Source: an uncultured Pseudomonadota bacterium
GTDB taxonomy: Bacteria; Myxococcota_A; Polyangia; HGW-17
Length of the DNA stretch: 14,933 bases
Assembly (NCBI GenBank): GCA_938004375.1
Contig: CALKWH010000220.1
Span: 1 to 14,933, forward strand
Direction: 5' to 3'
This document shows positions 1 to 6,409 of the stretch, piece by piece. Positions within the stretch are counted from its first letter, which is position 1, and each line of letters begins with the position of its first letter. Made by a program: the position numbers and the translations under genes. The notes below the pieces were generated by a model. It saw only the letters and a list, made by a program, of their open reading frames with translations. It searched no databases and had not been told where the DNA came from.

Positions 1-61
1 TTTTACGCATCCCCGGGATGACGTCCAGAGCGATGCCGAGCCCGACGAGGTGCGGTTCACA
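1..61 (-). pseudogene. Continuation of allG (DUF1116) frame beyond an in-frame TGA
   Basis: Directly after the TGA at 62-64 the same minus-strand frame continues without a gap: it reads C-E-P-H-L-V-G-L-G-I-A-L-D-V-I-P-G-M-R-K to the window edge. From memory of the DUF1116/YlbE (AllG) family, a segment of the form P-x-L-V-G-x-G-x-A-x-x-V-I-P-G-M directly follows the N-terminal part, so this is the expected next stretch of the same protein and not a new gene. There is no usable start codon between the TGA and the Met of PGM; the ATG that overlaps the TGA is followed at once by a stop. The rest of the protein lies outside the window, so it cannot be said whether the remainder is intact. Confidence 0.6.
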
Positions 62-274
62 TCACAGCACCTTCGACAGTGCTTTCCGTTTTGCCAGGTC
101 GATCTCGTCGGCGTGCTCCCGGATGACCTGCACCAGGGACGGGTCCACGTCCACGGGCGGCCGCCACTCGACCTGCACCGACGCGGTCCCCACGCGATCG
201 AGGCTCTCCTTGAACGACGCGAGGCCGGTGTTGACGACCTTCAGATCATTTCCAAACAGGTTCTTCACACTCAT
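62..274 (-). CDS. allG: AllG/YlbE-like DUF1116 protein, N-terminal 70 residues before an in-frame TGA
   Basis: The 70-residue product opens with a stretch typical of DUF1116 proteins: LFG at 5-7, K-V-V-N-T-G-L at 12-18 and W-R-P-P at 37-40. Full-length relatives are several hundred residues long; here the frame meets TGA at 62-64 and family-like sequence resumes in the same frame. The start is well supported: AAAGGAA sits about 6 bases upstream, and the fdrA stop is 18 bases before the ATG, so this is the third gene of an allH-fdrA-allG operon. AllG works with AllF and AllH, which in E. coli have been assigned as an oxamate carbamoyltransferase (oxalurate + phosphate to oxamate + carbamoyl phosphate). 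The break could be a real nonsense mutation, a base-call error or, less likely, recoding. TGA is used as an ordinary stop elsewhere in the window, so the codon is not globally reassigned. Confidence 0.7.
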   Translation of the reverse strand: MSVKNLFGNDLKVVNTGLASFKESLDRVGTASVQVEWRPPVDVDPSLVQVIREHADEIDLAKRKALSKVL

Positions 275-292
275 GGCGATTCCTTTCCCGGG

Positions 293-1843
293 TCAATTGC
301 ATTTCATGACGATCAGGCCGGCGAGCTCCGTGGCCGCCGCGTTGGTCGGCTGCACGATCGCCCCGGCCTCGACGAGCTGGCGCTCCACCGCCTCCCGACC
401 CTGGGGGTCCTCCCGCGTGCCGGTGATGGAGCAGATGACGGTCAGCCCGGGCGCGACGGCCAGCGCCTGACGGATGGCCGGCGCGAGCTCACCCGCGGGC
501 TCCGGATGGGATCCGTAACCGAGGACCACGTCGAGCAGGATCACGGCGACCTCGCCGTCGCGCGCCTCGTCCACGATCCGACGGTTCCGCAGGGAGAAGT
601 CGATCATCGGGTGGGGTCTTCCCACCGTGAAATCATCGTCCCCCAGATCGACGAGGGTGTGCTCCCGGCTCTTCCAGATGTCCCCGAGCCGGAACGCCGG
701 ATTCAACGGCGTGTTGGACCAGCAGTCGCCCAGGGAGTTTTTCAGGATGAGCTGGGTCTCGTCGCACAGCGTCCCACCGCTGAAGAGGCCCCGCAGGTAC
801 TTGCGGCCTGCCTTCTTGCCGGCTTCCCGGGCCGCGAGCGCCTCGAGCTCCCGGGTCCGCGCCCCGAGGTCGGCGACCACCATGCCCGGGTCCTCTCCGC
901 GGGAGAGGGCGGCGGCGATGAGCCCGCACTTTTCCAGGGTGTCGGCGGTGTGGGCCCCTCGCCCGGCGAGCGCGCCCATGTCCCCGCCGATGAGGCAGGC
1001 CACGACCGGCTTCGTGAACGTGGCGATCCTGTCCGCGATCTTGCGGAGCACGCTCTCGTGGGGCGGCTTGGACACGAGGACGATCACCCGGGTGCCGGGA
1101 TCGTCATGGAGCGCGTCCATCGCCTCGAGGAACATGATCCCGCCGATCTGGGCTTTCACGTCCCTGCCCCCGGTGCCGATAGCCTGGGAAATGCCGGCCC
1201 CCTCATGAGCGATGACCGAGCTCACCTCCTGCAGCCCGGTCCCCGAGGCCGCGACGATGCCGATGTCACCCCGGGCGACCACGTTGGCGAAGGCCAGGGG
1301 GACCCCGTTGAGGATGGCGGTCCCACAGTCGGGCCCCATGACGAGCAGGCCCTTGTCCCGCCCCAGCTCCTTCAACCGCTTCTCGTCCTCGATGGACACG
1401 TTGTCCGAGAAGATCATGACGTGGAGCCCATGCTCCAGGGCCTTCTCGGCCTCCCGCGCGGCGTACCGCCCCGCGATGGAGATCAGCGAAAGGTTGGCGC
1501 CCGGAAGCATGGCCAGCGCGCCCTCGAGGCTCGCGGGGCGGAACTCGTCGGAGTCGTCGCGGACGGTCCTCACCTCCCGAAGGAGGCCTTCGAGGGTCTC
1601 GAGCGCCCGCTCGTACCACACCTGATCCTCGGCCTTGATCACCACGAGCAGGTCCGTGTCCGCGCTTTCCTCGAAAGTGCTGACGAGGAGCCCCGCCGCC
1701 TGAAGAATGGCCTTGTTCTCCTTCGTCCCCATCACGATGGACGAATCGATGACGCCCTCGAGCGCCGAGAGCTTGCGAGAGACGATCATCAGCGTGACCG
1801 AGTCGAAGTACTCACCTTTTCGAATGATTCCCTTGATGAACAT
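293..1843 (-). CDS. fdrA: FdrA/AllF-family protein (succinyl-CoA-synthetase-like fold)
   Basis: The 516-residue product matches the FdrA family in length and layout. It starts M-F-I-K-G-I-I-R-K-G, has V-M-G-P-D-C-G-T near residues 168-175, and then G-I-V-A-A-S-G-T-G-L-Q-E-V (195-207) and G-A-G-I-S-Q-A-I-G-T-G-G-R-D-V (216-229), which correspond to the CoA-ligase region of the succinyl-CoA synthetase alpha chain. I do not see the phosphohistidine loop of true CoA ligases, as expected for FdrA. In E. coli FdrA (AllF) acts with AllG and AllH in oxalurate/oxamate carbamoyl transfer; the same substrate here is an inference. A strong GAGGGG ribosome site lies ahead of the ATG, the allH stop is one base upstream, and allG follows after 18 bases, so the three genes are tightly coupled. 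Confidence 0.85.
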   Translation of the reverse strand: MFIKGIIRKGEYFDSVTLMIVSRKLSALEGVIDSSIVMGTKENKAILQAAGLLVSTFEESADTDLLVVIKAEDQVWYERALETLEGLLREVRTVRDDSDEFRPASLEGALAMLPGANLSLISIAGRYAAREAEKALEHGLHVMIFSDNVSIEDEKRLKELGRDKGLLVMGPDCGTAILNGVPLAFANVVARGDIGIVAASGTGLQEVSSVIAHEGAGISQAIGTGGRDVKAQIGGIMFLEAMDALHDDPGTRVIVLVSKPPHESVLRKIADRIATFTKPVVACLIGGDMGALAGRGAHTADTLEKCGLIAAALSRGEDPGMVVADLGARTRELEALAAREAGKKAGRKYLRGLFSGGTLCDETQLILKNSLGDCWSNTPLNPAFRLGDIWKSREHTLVDLGDDDFTVGRPHPMIDFSLRNRRIVDEARDGEVAVILLDVVLGYGSHPEPAGELAPAIRQALAVAPGLTVICSITGTREDPQGREAVERQLVEAGAIVQPTNAAATELAGLIVMKCN

Positions 1844-1844
1844 G

Positions 1845-2687
1845 TCATCCCCTCGTGAGCGGCCCGATCCCGGCGCCGCTCGAAGCCTGCCACCACCTGA
1901 GCCCGGCGATCATCCCTGCCACGGTGTCCGCGCCCGAGGTGTGGCCGTGGGCCACCAGCGCCTCGAGCCGTCCTCGCGTACGGGCTTCGTCTCCGACCCT
2001 GGCGGCGGTGAACATCGCCTTGACGTCCCGGGGATAGCTCCCCGCTGCGGCGTCCTTGATGAATTGAAAAGAGAGGGCTGCGCAATCCGCGGCGACCTGC
2101 AGGATCTCACGCCGAAGGGTCGCGAGCCCGTTTGCCCCCGGGACCGCACCGAGCGCGTACAGCAGCCCGGTGATGAAGTCGTCCCCCGAGGGCGTGAGAC
2201 CGAACCCCACTCCCTTGAACCGCTCGACGGACTCGAGCACGGCGCCGTCCTCCATGGCGGTGTGGGCGGCGCGGAACCGGTCCAGGAGGGCCCGCTCGAA
2301 CGCGGACGAGAAGGCCGCCTCCCGGACGGGATCGTGGAGCACGGCCAGGGAGAGCGCCGGGCCGCGCCGGCACAGGACGTCCTGCATGAGCCCGACCAGG
2401 GGCGCCACGTGGGCCGTCTCGAGCCCGCTGAAAGAAGAATCGTACCGGACGGCGTCGGCGCAAGGGAGCGGCGCGCCGTCCACGACGACGTGGGTCGTCG
2501 AGACCCGGACCGGGGACTCGCCTCGGGGCAGCCCGGTGACGAACAGCGCCCGCCCGGAGAGCGCCCCCTCGTCTGCGACGAAGGAGATGAGACCGTCGGC
2601 GTTACGGTAGTTCACCACCCGGGTGAATCGACTGTGAAACTGGTATTGCCCGGGGGGGACCTTGTCGCCAATCGCCACGATGTTCAT
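1845..2687 (-). CDS. allH: AllH-like DUF2877 protein
   Basis: The 280-residue protein has the hallmark DUF2877 motif G-F-G-L-T-P-S-G-D-D-F at about 161-171 and a second conserved patch, G-H-T-S-G-A-D-T-V-A-G-M, at 248-259. These are the features of YlbF/AllH, the third component of the AllFGH carbamoyltransferase set of E. coli. It is the first gene of the minus-strand operon here, ending one base before the fdrA start. The gene order H-F-G differs from the E. coli order F-G-H. The ribosome site is weak (GAGAG about 8 bases before the ATG). A promoter and an inverted repeat lie just upstream. The carbamate kinase that usually accompanies the set is not seen in this window and may lie beyond its left edge. 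Confidence 0.82.
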   Translation of the reverse strand: MNIVAIGDKVPPGQYQFHSRFTRVVNYRNADGLISFVADEGALSGRALFVTGLPRGESPVRVSTTHVVVDGAPLPCADAVRYDSSFSGLETAHVAPLVGLMQDVLCRRGPALSLAVLHDPVREAAFSSAFERALLDRFRAAHTAMEDGAVLESVERFKGVGFGLTPSGDDFITGLLYALGAVPGANGLATLRREILQVAADCAALSFQFIKDAAAGSYPRDVKAMFTAARVGDEARTRGRLEALVAHGHTSGADTVAGMIAGLRWWQASSGAGIGPLTRG

Positions 2688-2713
2688 TCAAACGCTCTCA
2701 GACACACGACTTC

Positions 2714-2734
2714 CGTTCATATATGATCTGAACG
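2714..2734 (-). promoter_or_regulatory. Inverted-repeat operator candidate ahead of allH
   Basis: The sequence reads CGTTCA-N9-TGAACG, with two further matching pairs inside the spacer (AT at the mirrored positions), giving eight symmetric pairs over 21 bp. It lies immediately downstream of the predicted -10 element and covers the expected transcription start, 27 bp before the allH ATG. That position suits a repressor of the GntR, IclR or similar class, but no regulator gene is in the window, so its identity is open. It is flanked by a run of six A (T on the coding strand) on the upstream side, so it does not have the layout of an intrinsic terminator for the transporter gene. Confidence 0.55.
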
Positions 2735-2742
2735 AAAAAAGG

Positions 2743-2771
2743 AGCCTACCAAAGCCGGTTTGGGAAGTCAA
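2743..2771 (-). promoter_or_regulatory. Sigma70-like promoter of the allH-fdrA-allG operon
   Basis: On the minus strand a -35 box TTGACT (2766-2771; five of six to consensus) is followed after exactly 17 bases by TAGGCT (2743-2748; three of six, with the key T, A and final T). Predicted transcription starts near 2736, inside the neighbouring inverted repeat. The promoter sits in the 100-bp gap after the transporter stop codon, so the metabolic genes can be expressed independently of the transporter. Confidence 0.5.
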
Positions 2772-2787
2772 ACATCCTGCGACGGCG

Positions 2788-4101
2788 TCAACGGGAGGTG
2801 GCGGGGGTGTCCAGGGTGATGTTGCGGCAGTACGTCTCACGCAGCAGGAAGCTGGCCCCGAGACCGAGGAGGGCGAACGCCAGCATGAGCCAGAACCCGT
2901 GCTGATAGTCGATCCGGGAATAGACCCGGACCCCGTCGACGACCCGGCCGTCCCAGGTCCGGTCGGCGATCCAGCCGAAGAGCGGCTGGACCAGGGCCGT
3001 CCCGGCGAAGCAGCCGGTGTTCACCACGCTCACGGCCATGCCCGAGAGCTCGGGGTGGATGACCTCCTTCGCGCTGGCGAAGGTGATGACGAAGCTGGCG
3101 CCGCCGAATCCCATGAGGGCGAAGATGGCCTGGCCCGCGAGCCCCGCCGACCAGCCGGAGAACATGAGCAGGAGCCAGGCCGCGGTGTACAGCGACATCC
3201 CGGCGACGAGCACGGGCTTGCGGCGCCCGACCCGGTCGGAGAACCAGCCGAAGAAGAGGGCGCCCACCGCGAAGGAGAGCAGCATGATCGTCATGTAGTT
3301 CGCGGCCTGGGGCCGCGCGAGGCCGTGCACGTCCCGCAGATAGGGCACGCCCCAGAGCCCCATGAGCGCGTACAGCCCGCCGATGGCGCCGAACTGGACC
3401 CAGAACCCGGGCCACACCCGGAGCACGGTCACCACGCCCCACAGATTCTTGAGCCAGCTCGCGTGGACGACCGGCCCTGCACCTTCCCCGGCGCGGGGGT
3501 TGGGGGCCTCGAACCCCAGATCCTCGGGCCGGTTGCGCACGAGGAGGAACCCGGCCGCGGCCAGCAGCAGGGAGAACGAGCCGATCCCGATGAAGATGGA
3601 GCGCCAGGTGAAGACGCCGAGCATGGCCGAGAGGGGGCCCGCGGCCGTGACCGACCCCAGGTTCCCGATGAACAGGGTCACCCCGCTCATGAGCCCGAAC
3701 ACCCGGGCGGGGAACCAGACCGCGTTGTTCTTCATGATGCTGACGAACACGACCGACACGCCCAGGCCCACCAGGAACCGGCCGGCGCAGGCCATCTCGA
3801 AGCTGGTCGCCAGACCGAACAGGATGGACCCCGCCCCCGCGGTCAGGTTGCCGAAGACGATTGAGGTCCGGGTCCCCAGCGTGTCGGCGAGCACCCCGGA
3901 GGGGAGCTGCATGGCGGCATAGACGAAGAAGTAGATGGCCGAGAGCGTCCCCAGGCTCGTCCCAGTGGTCTGGAAATCGGCCATCAGGTACTCGGACACC
4001 ACCCCCGGCGCCATCCGATGAAAGAAGACGAGGATGTACGTGAGGATCAGGACGGAAAAAATCGTCCAGCGTGCGGTCTGAAAGTTCGACTTCATGCTCA
4101 T
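2788..4101 (-). CDS. MFS transporter, 12 TM segments
   Basis: This 437-residue membrane protein has the pattern of the major facilitator superfamily: about twelve hydrophobic segments, the loop 2-3 motif L-A-D-T-L-G-T-R-T in the N half and its repeat F-S-D-R-V-G-R-R-K-P between the first segments of the C half. The N-terminal stretch, with F-F-H-R-M-A-P-G near residues 26-33, resembles MFS members for organic anions. The start at 4101 has an AGGAGG site 8 bases upstream; the second Met two codons on is less well placed. It lies directly upstream of, and on the same strand as, the allH-fdrA-allG operon but has its own promoter. The inferred role is uptake of a substrate of that pathway (an allantoin, oxalurate or oxamate type compound). 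The substrate cannot be read from the sequence. Confidence 0.85.
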   Translation of the reverse strand: MSMKSNFQTARWTIFSVLILTYILVFFHRMAPGVVSEYLMADFQTTGTSLGTLSAIYFFVYAAMQLPSGVLADTLGTRTSIVFGNLTAGAGSILFGLATSFEMACAGRFLVGLGVSVVFVSIMKNNAVWFPARVFGLMSGVTLFIGNLGSVTAAGPLSAMLGVFTWRSIFIGIGSFSLLLAAAGFLLVRNRPEDLGFEAPNPRAGEGAGPVVHASWLKNLWGVVTVLRVWPGFWVQFGAIGGLYALMGLWGVPYLRDVHGLARPQAANYMTIMLLSFAVGALFFGWFSDRVGRRKPVLVAGMSLYTAAWLLLMFSGWSAGLAGQAIFALMGFGGASFVITFASAKEVIHPELSGMAVSVVNTGCFAGTALVQPLFGWIADRTWDGRVVDGVRVYSRIDYQHGFWLMLAFALLGLGASFLLRETYCRNITLDTPATSR

Positions 4102-4137
4102 TCCCGCAACCTCCTGGAAGCCACCGAGAAGATGCGT

Positions 4138-4165
4138 ACTATCCCCAGGTGGGGCAGGATGTCAA
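4138..4165 (-). promoter_or_regulatory. Promoter of the MFS transporter gene with a palindrome in the spacer
   Basis: The minus strand carries a perfect -35 box TTGACA (4160-4165), a 16-base spacer and GATAGT (4138-4143; four of six) as -10. The spacer and its edge contain an almost symmetric 12-mer, CCCCA-CC-TGGGG (4143-4154), which could be a repressor or activator site placed between the two boxes. Transcription would begin near 4131, about 30 bases before the ATG and ahead of the AGGAGG ribosome site. Confidence 0.55.
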
Positions 4166-4169
4166 GCAA

Positions 4170-4868
4170 TCACAGCGTGCGCGCCAGGGAGACGACCCAG
4201 ACCTCCCGGGCGCCGGCAGCCAGGAGCGCACGGGTGGCGGCGGCGACCGTCGCGCCGGTGGTGACCACGTCATCCACCAGAATCACGCGGGCGTCGCCCA
4301 CCGGGTCCGTCACGGCGAACTCGTCAGGTGACAGTTTCTGTCGCGCCTCCAGGGTGAGGGAGGCCTGCGCGGGGGTGTCCCGGGTGCGGCGCAGGCAGGG
4401 TCGCACCGGGAACGCGCGGCGCTCCAGCTCCCGGCGGGCGGCGACCACAAGCTGGGCAGGGGGCGAGAAGCCGCGCTCCCGCCAGGCCGCCGGAGTGACC
4501 GGCATGGGGACGATCGTCGCGGGGCCCACCGCCGCGATCAGCGGGGTCAAAAGCGGCCCCAGGCGGCCGAAGACCCAGGGCGCCGGGCCGTACTTGCCCC
4601 GCCGGATGGCGGCCCGCACCGGCCCCTCATACGGAAGCGCGGCGAACGCGCCCGCGAAGGGCGGCGGCGCGCGCAGACAGCGGGCGCAAGGGCCTTCGGA
4701 GGCGACGGGCAGGCCGCAGCCGGGACACCAGGGGGGCGCCATGGGCGCGCAGGCCTGGGCGCATTCGCGACAGAAGACGCCTGCGTCGGAGCGAGTCCGG
4801 CCGCCCTCCGTCGGGCGACCGCAGGCGGGACAATCGGGGACCATGAACAAAGCGGGCAGCCAGTGCAT
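4170..4868 (-). CDS. comF: ComF-family phosphoribosyltransferase-like protein
   Basis: The 232-residue protein has the two-part structure of ComF/GntX proteins. The N-terminal zinc-ribbon region contains several Cys pairs (C-P-A-C at 13-16, C-R-E-C at 33-36, C-P-G-C at 48-51, C-A-R-C at 61-64). The C-terminal type I phosphoribosyltransferase domain ends in the PRPP-binding loop V-I-L-V-D-D-V-V-T-T-G-A-T. ComF proteins take part in DNA uptake during natural competence in several bacteria; in others their role is not settled. I chose the Met at 4868 because the frame opens 63 bases earlier (4931), only 5 bases short of the divergent glgA ATG, and that extra stretch looks non-coding. The ribosome site is poor for every candidate, so the start is uncertain by a few codons. 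Its stop lies just ahead of the transporter promoter. Confidence 0.8.
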   Translation of the reverse strand: MHWLPALFMVPDCPACGRPTEGGRTRSDAGVFCRECAQACAPMAPPWCPGCGLPVASEGPCARCLRAPPPFAGAFAALPYEGPVRAAIRRGKYGPAPWVFGRLGPLLTPLIAAVGPATIVPMPVTPAAWRERGFSPPAQLVVAARRELERRAFPVRPCLRRTRDTPAQASLTLEARQKLSPDEFAVTDPVGDARVILVDDVVTTGATVAAATRALLAAGAREVWVVSLARTL

Positions 4869-4899
4869 GCGTCCATTATCGGTCCCCGCGTCTCGACCG

Positions 4900-4928
4900 T
4901 TGCAATGAATCGACGATCCCTCTAAACT
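4900..4928 (+). promoter_or_regulatory. Promoter of glgA, placing the start at or next to the ATG
   Basis: TTGCAA (4900-4905; four of six) and TAAACT (4923-4928; four of six) are separated by exactly 17 bases. The glgA ATG is at 4937, so a start 7-8 bases after the -10 box would be at 4935-4937. No Shine-Dalgarno sequence precedes the ATG. Together this suggests leaderless or near-leaderless glgA mRNA. The element lies in the 68-bp divergent gap with comF. Confidence 0.45.
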
Positions 4929-4936
4929 CATTCCCC

Positions 4937-6409
4937 ATGAAACGCAACATCCTCTTCGTCTCCTCCGAAGTCCGACCCTTCGCCATGTCCGGCGGTCTGG
5001 GCGACGTGCTCGGCGTCCTGCCCCGCGTCCTCGCCGAGCTCGGCCACGACGTGCGCGTGGTCATGCCGCTCTATCGCAAGGTGCCCCGCGCCGGTCTCGA
5101 GGACCTGCACCTGTCCCTGGGCGTCCCCACCGGGGTGGGCGAACGTTGGTGCGGCGTGCGCATGGCCCACCTGCCCCAGTCGAAGGTGCCGGTGTACTTT
5201 CTCGAGCACGACGCGCTCTATGACCGCGACGGCTTCTACGGCACCACCGACTATCCCTGGTGGGACAACTGCCTGCGCTTCACCGTGCTCTCCCGGGGCG
5301 CCCTGCAGTTGTGCCACGCCCTGAACTGGTATCCCGACGTCATCAACGCCAACGACTGGCAGACCGGCCTGGTGCCGGCCTTCCTCAACGTCGTCGAGCG
5401 CGGCTCCCCGCTGCACCGCGCCGCCTCGGTGTTCACCATCCACAACCTCGGGTACCAGGGGCGCTTCCCGGCGCCGCAGTTCGGCGTGACCGGCCTTCCC
5501 TGGGAGATGTTCACCTTCCTCGACTTCGAGTACTGGGACGAGGTCAACCTGCTCAAGGGCGCCCTGACCCACTCCACGCTGCTCTCCACCGTGTCTCCGG
5601 GGTACGCCCGCGAGATCCAGACGCCGGCCTTCGGCGAGGGCCTCGACCCCATCCTGCGGGAGCGCGCCGGCGACTTGCACGGGATCCTCAACGGCATCGA
5701 CCTGGTCGAGTGGGATCCCACGACGGATCCCCACATCCCCCATCACTTCTCGGCGTCCGATCCTTCGGGCAAGGGCCTGTGCAAGGCCGCCCTCCAGCGC
5801 GAGCTGGGGCTGCCCGTGCGCGACGACATCCCGCTGGTGGGCATCGTCACGCGCTTCGCCTGGCAGAAGGGCATCGACGTGCTCGCCGAGGTCATGCCGC
5901 GCCTGCTCGCCCTGCCCCTCCAGATGGTGGTCGTGGGCTCCGGCGAGGCCTGGGCCGAGAAGTTCTTCGGCGAGCTGCAGGCCGAGTTCCCCGGCAACTA
6001 CCGGGGCATCATCCAGTTCAACACCGGGCTGGCCCACCGCGTCGAGGCCGGCGCGGATCTGTACCTCATGCCCAGCCGCTACGAGCCCTGCGGCCTGAAC
6101 CAGATGTACAGCCTGCGGTACGGCACGCTGCCCATCGTGCGCGCCACAGGCGGCCTGGACGACACGGTCGAAAACTTCGATCCGGTCTCCGGGCGCGGCA
6201 CGGGCTTCAAGTTCTGGGACATGGACGCCCCGGCCCTCGAGGGGACCGTCTCTTGGGCGGTGAACACGTTCCGCGCCCGCCCCCACGACATCGCCGCGAT
6301 GCGTCGGCGCGCCATGGAGCAGGACTTCTCCTGGAAGCAGGCAGCCCGGAAATACATGGACATGTACGAGCGCGCCATCGCGCTGCGCCGGATGCAGGTG
6401 GGTGGATGA
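4937..6409 (+). CDS. glgA: Glycogen (starch) synthase, GT5 family
   Basis: GlgA transfers glucose from a nucleotide sugar (usually ADP-glucose) to the growing alpha-1,4-glucan in the cytoplasm. The 490-residue length is normal for GT5. Visible motifs are the N-terminal S-S-E-V-R-P-F, followed by M-S-G-G-L-G-D-V (17-24), F-T-I-H-N-L-G-Y-Q-G (about 166-175), T-R-F-A-W-Q-K-G (about 304-311) and the C-terminal signature S-R-Y-E-P-C-G-L-N-Q near 379, followed by the ATGG-type loop. The odd point is that the first motif normally reads K-x-G-G; here codon 17 is ATG, so the Lys that contacts the sugar nucleotide in E. coli GlgA is Met. Everything else looks intact. The stop codon overlaps the start of the next gene (ATGA), a lipoprotein with no obvious link to glycogen. 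No other glg genes are nearby. Confidence 0.95.
   Translation: MKRNILFVSSEVRPFAMSGGLGDVLGVLPRVLAELGHDVRVVMPLYRKVPRAGLEDLHLSLGVPTGVGERWCGVRMAHLPQSKVPVYFLEHDALYDRDGFYGTTDYPWWDNCLRFTVLSRGALQLCHALNWYPDVINANDWQTGLVPAFLNVVERGSPLHRAASVFTIHNLGYQGRFPAPQFGVTGLPWEMFTFLDFEYWDEVNLLKGALTHSTLLSTVSPGYAREIQTPAFGEGLDPILRERAGDLHGILNGIDLVEWDPTTDPHIPHHFSASDPSGKGLCKAALQRELGLPVRDDIPLVGIVTRFAWQKGIDVLAEVMPRLLALPLQMVVVGSGEAWAEKFFGELQAEFPGNYRGIIQFNTGLAHRVEAGADLYLMPSRYEPCGLNQMYSLRYGTLPIVRATGGLDDTVENFDPVSGRGTGFKFWDMDAPALEGTVSWAVNTFRARPHDIAAMRRRAMEQDFSWKQAARKYMDMYERAIALRRMQVGG

Noticed and set aside
62..110. Selenocysteine codon with a SECIS element at the allG TGA
   Set aside because: Only short, weak pairings can be drawn just after the TGA, and I do not recall a conserved Cys at this position in DUF1116; kept only as a low-probability option.
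50..1858. 602-residue plus-strand open frame
   Set aside because: It lies opposite fdrA, has the His/Arg/Gly/Pro-rich composition of a shadow frame, has no ribosome site, and fdrA on the other strand has clear family motifs.
2714..2740. Inverted repeat next to six A as an intrinsic terminator for the MFS gene
   Set aside because: On the transcribed minus strand the T-run lies before the hairpin, not after it, and a promoter overlaps; an operator fits better.
2662..3864. 400-residue plus-strand open frame
   Set aside because: Antisense to the MFS gene; the low-complexity Glu/His/Pro/Gly product is the usual mirror of a hydrophobic protein in GC-rich DNA.
4844..4931. Alternative comF starts at 4931 and 4844
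   Set aside because: 4931 lies almost on the divergent glgA ATG, and its extra residues look non-coding; 4844 would drop the short hydrophobic lead and has no ribosome site. 4868 is the compromise.
4928..6286. 452-residue minus-strand open frame across glgA
   Set aside because: Shadow of glgA, whose GT5 motifs are intact on the plus strand.
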